Positions 8,123 to 14,581 of a stretch of 26,552 nucleotides of DNA are shown piece by piece. The notes under the pieces were generated by a model, which made no database searches, was not told the origin of the DNA, and saw nothing but the letters and a program-made list of their open reading frames with translations. Made by a program: the position numbers and the translations under genes. This DNA comes from a virus: positions 1 through 26,552 of IMG/VR virus record IMGVR_UViG_3300035670_001095. The stretch is one strand, 5' to 3'. Each line of letters begins with the position of its first letter. Within the stretch, counting starts at the first letter, position 1.

Positions 8123-9307
8123 ATGAGTTACTTTAATGATATAAGATACGACCCTTTGCAACTATCACTTGATGCAATGGGTAAAGTAAGAAGTTCTACA
8201 GAAACTACACTATTTGATGGCAAAGTGCTAAATGCTGATAGACTTACAATATGGGAAAATGCTGGTACTGGAACTGGAACTTATTCGGCCTCAAAGTACA
8301 ATATGAATGTTACAAGCGGCCAATGGCATGTTAGACAAACTAAAAGATTCTATCCGTACTTTAGTGGCAAGTCGCAAGTGGTAGAGGTTACTTTTGATAA
8401 CTTTGAAACAGAGGCTAATGTGGTTAAGAGGGTTGGTTACTTCTCAAGCAACGCAGTATCACCTTTCGATACGACTTATGATGGATTTTGGCTAGAAGAT
8501 GATGGCACTACAAAAAGAATAATAGCGAAAAGAGCAGGTACCGAAACCTTGAATATAGCAATTGCAAACTGGACTTCTGCTCATAGTTATGACTGGTCAT
8601 CACACGATTGGTCGAACTTTAATGTTATCAAGTTTGACTTCTTATGGCTTGGTGGCGCAATCTTGAGAATGTTTGTGGATACACCACAAGGACTGATGCT
8701 AGCACATTATCATGTCCATGCCGAAGCCAATGCAGATGTATTCATACAATCTCCAAACCAGCCTGTTAGATATGAAATTAGAAGTTCTACAGGAACTGGT
8801 GATTTTAGATATATCTGCTCAAGTGTAGCTACAGAGGGTAGTGTAGATGAATCAGGGCATGGACTTGCAGTATACAATCCTACAGGATTAGCGGCTAATT
8901 CGGTCGGCACGATTTATGCTTTGATAGGACTTAAAAAACAAACTACTTATAGAGATAACGCAATCCAGCTAACTAGTATGGAGATTGTGAATACCACCGT
9001 AACTACAGATTCTGGGGTGCTTATGGTTATAATCAATCCTACATTATCAGCTCCTTTGACCTATGCTAACAACTCTATGATACAGGTAGCTTATGGGACA
9101 GGAGAAACAATTACAGCAGGGACTGGGAGGGTAATTGCGACAACGACAGTTAGCTCCGCAGGTGGTAGCTCGGATATATTGAACAAGAACTTCCTAGCGT
9201 GGCTAAGTTCTACACTTACAAATACCCATGATGAATATGTATTGGCCTATATGCCAGTCACCGCAAATCAGACAGTGCATGGTATTATGAACCTAAAGGA
9301 ATTTTAA
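8123..9307 (+). CDS. Phage structural protein, probable fibre/decoration component
   Basis: Encodes 394 residues without signal peptide or membrane segment, rich in Ser, Thr, Gly and aromatic residues, as in beta-sandwich virion proteins. Residues 65-110 (QWHVRQTKRFYPYFSGKSQ, then VKRVGYFSSN) match a recurring phage structural family in which an RQT-RFYPY-GKSQ segment precedes an RVGYF turn. The C-terminal part has repeated beta strands and no enzymatic motif. It lies 12 nt after the giant fibre gene and 16 nt before the next small gene, and shares their AT-rich composition, so the three look like one inherited module. Function is inferred as part of a capsid or baseplate appendage. The exact location on the virion is unknown. 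Confidence 0.65.
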   Translation: MSYFNDIRYDPLQLSLDAMGKVRSSTETTLFDGKVLNADRLTIWENAGTGTGTYSASKYNMNVTSGQWHVRQTKRFYPYFSGKSQVVEVTFDNFETEANVVKRVGYFSSNAVSPFDTTYDGFWLEDDGTTKRIIAKRAGTETLNIAIANWTSAHSYDWSSHDWSNFNVIKFDFLWLGGAILRMFVDTPQGLMLAHYHVHAEANADVFIQSPNQPVRYEIRSSTGTGDFRYICSSVATEGSVDESGHGLAVYNPTGLAANSVGTIYALIGLKKQTTYRDNAIQLTSMEIVNTTVTTDSGVLMVIINPTLSAPLTYANNSMIQVAYGTGETITAGTGRVIATTTVSSAGGSSDILNKNFLAWLSSTLTNTHDEYVLAYMPVTANQTVHGIMNLKEF

Positions 9308-9323
9308 ATATTAGAAAACTACA

Positions 9324-9590
9324 ATGGCTTTGCAATTACAAAAACAATTAAACAACGGGATTACAGCAGATTATTGGAGAATTATCAGGGTAAATAATCA
9401 AAAGAGAGGGTTTACAGAAGTAACAATTGGCCTTTTTAGAGATTCAGGAATAAATGATAATGGGGTATTAGATACAAGGGCCTTTCAATATGTAATAAAT
9501 GGCGCAATATTCGAAACTGGTAATGTTTATCAGACCATATATGAGCTGATTAAGCTAGAAGAGGAGTTTGCGGACGCTATCGACTGTTAA
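9324..9590 (+). CDS. Small conserved phage structural-module protein
   Basis: Encodes 88 residues. It resembles short proteins often found directly after fibre genes, which open with a Leu/Lys strand, a turn (NNGITADYWRI) and a beta hairpin (TEVTIGLFRDS), then an acidic helix (IYELIKLEEEFADAID). It may be an accessory or chaperone for the preceding fibre, but no function is established from the sequence. Its DNA is among the most AT-rich of the late region (20 G+C of 60 at 9361-9420), sharply different from the following MuF gene. No SD sequence precedes the ATG. Confidence 0.6.
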   Translation: MALQLQKQLNNGITADYWRIIRVNNQKRGFTEVTIGLFRDSGINDNGVLDTRAFQYVINGAIFETGNVYQTIYELIKLEEEFADAIDC

Positions 9591-9614
9591 TTATATAGTT
9601 TACTTCGGACTGTA

Positions 9615-10532
9615 ATGACTTCAAAAGAATATTGGGCAGATAGACAAAAGCAAAGGGTTGTAGATGCTGAGCTGCAGGGCAGGCTTGCCATCTCGAAATT
9701 GCAGGTGATCTATAACGAGGCTTATGCCAACATACGCGACGCTATAAACCGCACTTACGCGAGCTATAGCCGAGCAACTGGATTGTCGGTAGACGAGTTG
9801 GCGGTCGCACTTAACGCACAAGATAGAACGCAATATATCGCATCACTTTCAAGGGCGCTTGGGCGTGCTGGTCTTGACATAAAGGGCGTATTTGACGATA
9901 GGTATATTTCGAGGCTCACACGACTTGAAGCCCTTAAAAAGCAGATTTATTACGAAGTACTAGCCCTTGCCGAGCTGGAAAAGAATATCACAACGCAAAC
10001 CTATGGCGACATACTAGCCAAAAGCTACGCGGCGACACGAAACGATCTGCGCGAGCTTGGTGGCGTGCAAGGTACTTTCGCACAACTCGATACAAGGGTC
10101 GCTGGCGCAATGCTTCGAGAGAACTGGTTTGGCGGCAACTACAAAACTAGAATAAACGGACATCGAGATAAATTCGTTAGTAGGCTACAGGCCAAGCTAG
10201 GCGGCGCGCTCACTTCAGGTAGTGGACTTGAGAAGGTAGCAAGCGATTTACAAAAAGAGTTTCAGGTCGCGAGGTATGACGCGGTACGCTTGGTGCGAAC
10301 TGAAACGAACTATTTTCACAATCAGGCGGAATTAGAGGCGTATAAAGATGATGGGATTGAGAAGTATGAGTTTTTAGAGGTCTTAGACGGTCGCACTTCG
10401 GACATATGCCGCGAAGCAGGTGCAGAGGGCAATAATATCCATAAGGTAGAGAATGCAGTCGTTGGTGATAACTATCCACCGCTTCACCCAAATTGCAGAT
10501 CCACCACAATTCCAGTTGTTGAATTATCGTAA
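9615..10532 (+). CDS. MuF-like head morphogenesis / minor head protein
   Basis: Encodes 305 residues. The C-terminal 90 residues carry the Phage_Mu_F signature: RTETNYFHNQAELEAY (about 213-228), then EFLEVLDGRTSDICREAG and the closing PPLHPNCRSTTIPV. The conserved Cys and His residues probably bind metal. The N-terminal 200 residues are helical and basic. Proteins of this family are internal or minor head proteins that act during capsid assembly near the portal, and some are ejected with the DNA. G+C rises sharply relative to the upstream fibre module (33 of 60 at 10081-10140), marking a mosaic boundary just before this gene. No toxin domain is fused to its C-terminus. Confidence 0.87.
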   Translation: MTSKEYWADRQKQRVVDAELQGRLAISKLQVIYNEAYANIRDAINRTYASYSRATGLSVDELAVALNAQDRTQYIASLSRALGRAGLDIKGVFDDRYISRLTRLEALKKQIYYEVLALAELEKNITTQTYGDILAKSYAATRNDLRELGGVQGTFAQLDTRVAGAMLRENWFGGNYKTRINGHRDKFVSRLQAKLGGALTSGSGLEKVASDLQKEFQVARYDAVRLVRTETNYFHNQAELEAYKDDGIEKYEFLEVLDGRTSDICREAGAEGNNIHKVENAVVGDNYPPLHPNCRSTTIPVVELS

Positions 10533-10547
10533 CAATTGTGTTACATT
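10519..10547 (+). promoter_or_regulatory. Sigma-70-like promoter before scaffold and capsid genes
   Basis: TTGAAT (10519-10524), a 17-nt spacer and TACATT (10542-10547), with extended -10 TG at 10539-10540 followed by T, the same layout as at 2712-2740. It would start a transcript near 10554, giving a leader of about 50 nt that contains GGAGGT at 10569-10574, too far from the ATG at 10605 to be its ribosome site. High-level capsid and tail-tube expression would be served by a promoter here. Judged by eye. Confidence 0.5.
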
Positions 10548-10604
10548 ACATTTAGAAAAATACTCGACGGAGGTTAAACGGATTTAATTTTATCTAAAGA
10601 CTTA

Positions 10605-11132
10605 ATGTCAGAAGATATAAAAAACACTCCAGTTGCAACACCTGATGCAACACCAGCGGAGGCAATCAAAGGTGACGACACGACTCCAAAAGAGAGCAAG
10701 GTCGAGATTACGCCCGAAGTTCAGAAGGTGATCGATGGGGCTATCGAGGCTCGGTTAAAACGCGAGCGCGAGCAGCACCAGAGAGAACTTGAAGAAGAAA
10801 GGCGACTTGCCAAGCTTTCAGAAGACGAGCGTCAAGCTGAATTACAAAAGAAATATGAACAGGACTTATCAAGTCGAGAAGTGCAATTGCGCCTCGCCGA
10901 GAATAAGCTTGCTTATACTAAAAAATTCGAAGCTGACGGATTGCCTACAGAAATGCTAGATTATATCGTTAGTGAGGATTTAGACAGTACGACCAAGCGA
11001 TACGACGAGTTCAAAGCAACTTGGAACGCGACACTTAATAAGAAATTAGAGGAGAGGGTAAAACCAACCTCGAACCCTGCAAGCTTTCAGAGTAATTCAG
11101 TAAAAAAACAGGACATCATTAGAGTTCTGTAA
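10605..11132 (+). CDS. Capsid scaffolding protein (DUF4355-like)
   Basis: Encodes 175 residues, highly charged and helical. The order is an acidic low-complexity N-terminus, a long coiled coil with the motif DGAIEARLKREREQHQRELE (about residues 45-64), an EDERQAELQKKYEQDL segment, and a short basic C-terminus (KKQDIIRVL). This matches the DUF4355-type scaffolds of siphoviruses. They co-assemble with the capsid protein to shape the procapsid and leave before or during packaging. The position directly before the capsid gene agrees. The usual C-terminal basic residues that contact the capsid are present but few. A protease role is not suggested. Confidence 0.85.
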   Translation: MSEDIKNTPVATPDATPAEAIKGDDTTPKESKVEITPEVQKVIDGAIEARLKREREQHQRELEEERRLAKLSEDERQAELQKKYEQDLSSREVQLRLAENKLAYTKKFEADGLPTEMLDYIVSEDLDSTTKRYDEFKATWNATLNKKLEERVKPTSNPASFQSNSVKKQDIIRVL

Positions 11133-11155
11133 TTTTACTTTAGAATTACAATACA

Positions 11156-11998
11156 ATGGCACGAACAAATGCAATGAGCATTTATCTTGAGGACGGCGTA
11201 ACACTTGCCAGCCTTCAAGAGGTGTACAATGGCGTTTTGGACAATGTTTCCAAAATGGCACTTTCTTCACAGCTGAAGAACCAGAACTTTTCTGGCAATC
11301 CTATGGCTGGATCAGTTGAAATCAAAAGATTTGTCAACTCAGTAGTTAAAGCTTACGGAACTGCACGAACTGCAGGCGAAGCTGACAAGCTAAACGCAGA
11401 AGCTATCACAGTAAACATCAACACTCCAAAAGAGATCGTTGAAGAGTTTGAAGCTTGGGATGTTGAGCAGTATGGTATTGCCAACCTCGTATCACGCAGA
11501 AGCGGTACATATACCGATTCAATGGTACGATTTATGGATAGCCTATTCTTTGCTCAGGCTGAAGCAGATGGAACTGAAGTAACCCTAACAGGTTCAACAG
11601 ATGTTGAGAAGCTCGAAGAGCTTATTCAAGCACTCGAAACAGTTTCAAACGACTATGTAGATGGCGTTGATCGCGATCTCATCTCGGTTTCATTGAAGCC
11701 ATCAGTATACGGTGCATTACGCAACTATATTGACACGCTTCCAAATCCTGTAGATGGTGGTGTAGCAGTTAACCGTTTCCACGGTGTACGCGTTTACAGC
11801 AACCATAGACAGACTGAGGACGCAATTGCAATGGTAGATGGTTCTATTGCAATGCCTGTTTCAATCACAGGTGTAAAGGTTTCTGATATCGATATGTCAG
11901 TTGCCGTATCAGCAGGTTTGTTCTTCAAATATGGTTTGAAGACGATTATGCCTGACCTGATTGTTTATGCAGACTTTACTCCAGTAGTTTCTGCTTAA
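11156..11998 (+). CDS. Major capsid protein (HK97 fold)
   Basis: Encodes 280 residues. It resembles the HK97-like major capsid family that pairs with DUF4355 scaffolds. An N-terminal helix is followed by a long E-loop-like stretch (QNFSGNPMAGSVEIKRF, about residues 42-58). Then come the spine-helix segment beginning VEEFEAWDVEQYGI and a P-domain/A-domain with VSLKPSVYGALRNYI and RFHGVRVYSNHRQT. The protein is short because there is no fused protease or N-terminal delta domain; a separate scaffold is used. Codon use is even and the gene is flanked by short gaps. No SD sequence precedes the ATG, only an AT-rich stretch, striking for what should be the most abundant protein of the phage. Confidence 0.9.
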   Translation: MARTNAMSIYLEDGVTLASLQEVYNGVLDNVSKMALSSQLKNQNFSGNPMAGSVEIKRFVNSVVKAYGTARTAGEADKLNAEAITVNINTPKEIVEEFEAWDVEQYGIANLVSRRSGTYTDSMVRFMDSLFFAQAEADGTEVTLTGSTDVEKLEELIQALETVSNDYVDGVDRDLISVSLKPSVYGALRNYIDTLPNPVDGGVAVNRFHGVRVYSNHRQTEDAIAMVDGSIAMPVSITGVKVSDIDMSVAVSAGLFFKYGLKTIMPDLIVYADFTPVVSA

Positions 11999-12017
11999 TT
12001 TTAGGTAGTAAACCAAA

Positions 12018-12425
12018 GTGGACGAGATAATAGCAAAAATTAAGGTCTATGTTCTGTTACTAGACAGTACTATTGAAGACGACGATATGCTCGATTTCAT
12101 AGTAGCCGAAACTGTTGACCGCGCGCTAATCTATATGAATAGGGCGCAGTTAATAGAGGATTATGAGAGTGGCGATAGCGAAACTTCACCAATCCCTGAA
12201 GTAATTGAAAGGGCGTTGGCGAGGGCTGTAATAAGCGTGTATCGCGGCTCACAGGCTCAAATGGCTAGTGTGAAAGAAGTAAAATCGATGTCAGATAATG
12301 GGCAATCTGTAACATTCGACACGGTTCTGAAAAGCTATTATCTCTCACTTGGTGATGCTGAAGTATTTTCAGATATTACAAGTGTTTTGAATAAGTTTAG
12401 AATTCCCTCCATTGGAAGTAGGTAA
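12018..12425 (+). CDS. Head-tail connector protein (gp6/gp15-like adaptor)
   Basis: Encodes 135 residues, starting with GTG. It is a mostly alpha-helical adaptor with an N-terminal pair of helices (IIAKIKVYVLLLDS, then DDDMLDFIVAETVDRALIYM) typical of Phage_connect_1 / SPP1 gp15-like proteins that bind beneath the portal. The C-terminal half (DVFSDITSV-like segment and KFRIPS) probably makes contact with the next ring. It follows the capsid gene, the normal position, and overlaps the next gene by 14 nt. Assignment rests on helical pattern, size and position. Confidence 0.7.
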   Translation: MDEIIAKIKVYVLLLDSTIEDDDMLDFIVAETVDRALIYMNRAQLIEDYESGDSETSPIPEVIERALARAVISVYRGSQAQMASVKEVKSMSDNGQSVTFDTVLKSYYLSLGDAEVFSDITSVLNKFRIPSIGSR

Positions 12426-12774
12426 CGATTTCAAAAATGCAATAGCAAGTGTTTTCTACGATAAAGAGATTACTCTATACGATTTGACCATCGTGCAAGA
12501 TGCAGACGGTTCGACTCGTCAAGAGTATATCGAGAGCGGCGATACATTTCTAGGCAATGCGAGATTTAACAACTTGGAGAGAATTAGGGCAGATTATGGT
12601 ATTGCCGAGATAATCGATATTGCCATAACTACGCAAGAAACTATTCAGAACGGCGCGATATTGGGATATGACAGCAAGTTCTTTGAAGTCGTCAAAGTAA
12701 TTCCCTTTGATAGTCATAATTTGATTGTAGGTAAACAATGCTTATCCGCGTCCTTAACATCGATAAGTGCTTAA
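12412..12774 (+). CDS. Head-tail connector / head closure protein
   Basis: Encodes 120 residues if it starts at TTG 12412. No ATG or convincing alternative is available near the N-terminus, and the overlap with the upstream gene suggests translational coupling. The sequence has the small beta-barrel pattern of head closure proteins (SPP1 gp16-like, Phage_H_T_join): ITLYDLTIVQDADGSTRQEY, an Asn-Ala-Arg-Phe turn, and SKFFEVVKVIPFD near the C-terminus. These form the ring that stops DNA leaking from the filled head. The start codon is less certain than the frame. The 3' end overlaps the next gene by 37 nt. Confidence 0.65.
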   Translation: MEVGNDFKNAIASVFYDKEITLYDLTIVQDADGSTRQEYIESGDTFLGNARFNNLERIRADYGIAEIIDIAITTQETIQNGAILGYDSKFFEVVKVIPFDSHNLIVGKQCLSASLTSISA

Positions 12775-13121
12775 AAAAGCTCGGCAATATATCCAATTTG
12801 GATTTGTCATCAGCTTACAATAAAAGCGCGCAATTGGTGCAAAGGGTGGCAAAGGAGAAAGCTCCAGTCAATAAAGATCCTGATGCGCCTACGCGAGATA
12901 ACTTGCGAAGCAGTATCAGGCGTTACAGGATTGGCGGTAGTTACCGAAATGGCGCGGCGGTAGGGACTGATGTTGAATACGCTATTTATCAGGAGTTTGG
13001 TACTTACAAGATGGCGGCGCAACCTTTTCTGATACCAGCGTTAAAAGAGAATGAAAAGACGATTATAAGAGAAATCGCTTTAGAGGTTAATAAAAAGATT
13101 AAAGAGGAGTCTGCAAAATGA
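12738..13121 (+). CDS. HK97 gp10-like head-tail/tail completion protein
   Basis: Encodes 127 residues matching the HK97-gp10_like family. A helical N-terminus is followed by VAKEKAPVNKD, a basic turn TRDNLRSSIRRYRI, then AAVGTDVEYAIYQEFGT and QPFLIPAL, the conserved core. It would join the head connector to the tail tube. The gene starts inside the preceding one and ends with TGA directly followed by TAA (13119-13124), a tandem stop. The next gene's ATG overlaps this stop (ATGA), so translation is probably coupled along the four connector genes. Confidence 0.85.
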   Translation: MLIRVLNIDKCLKKLGNISNLDLSSAYNKSAQLVQRVAKEKAPVNKDPDAPTRDNLRSSIRRYRIGGSYRNGAAVGTDVEYAIYQEFGTYKMAAQPFLIPALKENEKTIIREIALEVNKKIKEESAK

Positions 13122-13453
13122 TAAACAATGATAAACAAACTATATACGAGGCGTTAGTCGCGATTGGTGGTTTTACAGTTTATCAGGGCAGGCCTGTTAG
13201 TGATATGGCGTTGCCTTGTGCGACCTTCACGCTTTCCGATATGTCAATCGATGTAAACTTGGATCGTGAGTTAGTCAACCAGTCAACTGAATACACTATA
13301 GATATCTTTGCAAAATCCACAAGCGAGGTTTCGGATATTTTGGCGAGTGTCGAGGCGGTTATGAGGGGTATGAGCTATGTTCTAACTTCAGCGTTAGACT
13401 TGCCCGATCCTGACAACATTGCGCACACTCAAGCGAGATTTAATTTGAGCTAA
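13118..13453 (+). CDS. Tail terminator / tail completion protein
   Basis: Encodes 111 residues in the position of the tail terminator (lambda gpU / SPP1 gp17 / DUF3168-like), directly before the major tail protein. The pattern is right: an N-terminal helix (KQTIYEALVAIGG), a strand GRPVSDMALPCATFTLSD, then a two-strand plus helix region STEYTIDIFAKSTSEVSDILASV. These proteins cap the tail tube and set its length with the tape measure. It overlaps the upstream gene by 4 nt and ends 7 nt before the next ATG. Confidence 0.7.
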   Translation: MINNDKQTIYEALVAIGGFTVYQGRPVSDMALPCATFTLSDMSIDVNLDRELVNQSTEYTIDIFAKSTSEVSDILASVEAVMRGMSYVLTSALDLPDPDNIAHTQARFNLS

Positions 13454-13460
13454 TTACAAA

Positions 13461-13880
13461 ATGGCTGCACAAAAGAGTATGGGTACAAAACTGTACCTCG
13501 TAGGGACTCCAGATGTTCAGATTGCAGACCTCACCTCTATTGGTGAGTTCGGTATCGAGTCCGAGGAGATTGAAACTACGACACTTGATAGTACAGGTGG
13601 TTTCCGCGAGTTTATTGCGGGCTTAAAAGATGCTGGCGAGATTGCACTTGCTGGTATCACCAAGAGCCAAGCGAACTTGGGTGACTTACTAGACTTGGCT
13701 GATACACAGACAGTCGAGAGCTGGAAAGTAACTTGGGAAGATGGTTCGTTATGGGAGTTTGATGGTTTCGTTAAAATGCTTAAAGAGGGCGAAAGCACAA
13801 TTGACGGCGTACGAAACTTTACAGCTGCCATTCGTATTTCAGGCAAACCTGAATATACAGAGCCAGTTGTTTCTGCTTAA
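13461..13880 (+). CDS. Major tail (tube) protein
   Basis: Encodes 139 residues. It is a compact tube protein with the usual opening (GTKLYLVGTPDVQIADLTSIG), the ESEEIETTTLDS segment found in many siphovirus tail tubes, and a closing beta strand DGVRNFTAAIRISG. Hexamers would stack into the tail tube around the tape measure. It sits between the tail terminator and the chaperone genes and is the last gene before a strong terminator, as expected of a very abundant product. It lacks the extra C-terminal Ig-like domain of longer relatives. Confidence 0.88.
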   Translation: MAAQKSMGTKLYLVGTPDVQIADLTSIGEFGIESEEIETTTLDSTGGFREFIAGLKDAGEIALAGITKSQANLGDLLDLADTQTVESWKVTWEDGSLWEFDGFVKMLKEGESTIDGVRNFTAAIRISGKPEYTEPVVSA

Positions 13881-13887
13881 TAGGTTT

Positions 13888-13913
13888 GGGAGGGCGACCT
13901 CCCTCTCCTTTTT
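13888..13913 (+). terminator. Rho-independent terminator after the major tail protein
   Basis: A GGGAGG stem (13888-13893), GCGA loop and CCTCCC (13898-13903) are followed by TCTCC and TTTTT (13909-13913). The six-bp all-GC/AT-free-loop stem is strong although the T-tract begins five bases later. It lies 7 nt after the major tail protein stop and would reduce transcription into the low-copy tail genes. Confidence 0.8.
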
Positions 13914-13931
13914 AATTTGATCGTTCATACT

Positions 13932-14270
13932 ATGGAGTTAAAGTTCACACCATTCAGCATTCGTAAGTTAGAGAAAGCCCATTCGGGGACTTCTTTTGAG
14001 CTGTTGCTACAAGAGGGTTCGTTCAGTCGTTTGACTGAATTCGTATCGGCTGGCTTGCATATTTATGATGAGGAGGCTGTAGACAATGCGATTATGGCTT
14101 ACTTTGACGAAGGTCACTCAAAAGATGATTTAATCTTTTTGATACTGGACGCATTGGAGGCTAGCCATTTTTTACAAGTAGGAGCGGCGGCAATGGCGAG
14201 GAAGCAAGTCGCCGAGAAGATGGCAGAACTTGGGCTAACTTCACAGAGCTCTGGGAAGCAGGCGAAGTAG
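13932..14270 (+). CDS. Tail assembly chaperone, upstream (gpG-like) frame
   Basis: Encodes 112 residues from the ATG at 13932. A TTG at 13917 is in frame but would start inside the terminator tail. The protein is acidic and helical (SFELLLQEGSFSRLTEFVS, then DDLIFLILDALEASHF), as in gpG-like chaperones that hold the tape measure during tail assembly. It lies between the major tail protein and tape measure, the invariable place for this pair. The zero frame contains T TTT TTA at 14168-14174, a canonical -1 slippery heptamer, and the -1 frame is open from there to 14581. The last residues (TSQSSGKQAK) look poorly conserved, as expected of a tail beyond a frameshift point. Confidence 0.8.
   Translation: MELKFTPFSIRKLEKAHSGTSFELLLQEGSFSRLTEFVSAGLHIYDEEAVDNAIMAYFDEGHSKDDLIFLILDALEASHFLQVGAAAMARKQVAEKMAELGLTSQSSGKQAK
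14168..14174 (+). promoter_or_regulatory. Candidate -1 ribosomal frameshift site (T TTT TTA)
   Basis: In the reading frame of the gpG-like gene the codons read CAT TTT TTA, so the heptamer T TTT TTA is in the correct phase for -1 slippage. The -1 frame is open from here through 14581. However, the zero frame still reads like real protein until about 14231 (GAAAMARKQVAEKMAEL), so the shift may instead occur further downstream at a less canonical site. Confidence 0.45.
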
Positions 14271-14287
14271 ATGCTATCGCGAATGGC

Positions 14288-14581
14288 TTGACGCTTGAAC
14301 AGTATTGGAATTACACGCCAAGAGATATCAAGACCATTTACAGGGGCTTTGAGGCTCGCATAATGAACGATTTAAGGCAGCGCGACATTGCTAATCATTT
14401 GCTGGGTAAATACATTGCTTACGCATTTAACGATCCTAAGAAATATCCAAAAGAGCCCTTTCTATATAAAGAAGCGGCTCAAAATGATAAAATAAATAAG
14501 CAAATGACTGGCGAACAGATGAAGGATTTTGCAAAGCGTTTTACCGCTAAGTTTAACAAAAAAGACAATGGCAAAGGTTGA
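14288..14581 (+). CDS. Tail assembly chaperone, downstream (gpT-like) frame
   Basis: Encodes 97 residues if read from TTG 14288, but protein-like sequence in the same frame extends upstream to about 14231 (WANFTELWEAGEVDAIANG). There is no start codon there, so this is best seen as the -1 frameshift extension of the preceding gene, as in lambda gpG-gpGT. It contains EQYWNYTPRDIKTIYRGFEAR, typical of T-like extensions of Gram-positive-type siphoviruses, and a basic C-terminus. The gpGT fusion recruits major tail protein to the tape-measure complex. It ends with TGA inside the start of the tape measure gene (14 nt overlap). Confidence 0.75.
   Translation: MTLEQYWNYTPRDIKTIYRGFEARIMNDLRQRDIANHLLGKYIAYAFNDPKKYPKEPFLYKEAAQNDKINKQMTGEQMKDFAKRFTAKFNKKDNGKG

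Noticed and set aside
14529-14567. Upstream TTG start for the tape measure protein
   Set aside because: It adds 13 residues unlike other tape measures, while ATG 14568 gives a natural N-terminus.
12738-14581. Reassignment of TGA to an amino acid, as in some candidate phyla
   Set aside because: TGA is rare here but ends the gp10-like, chaperone and nested HNH genes at sensible lengths, and no gene needs TGA read through.
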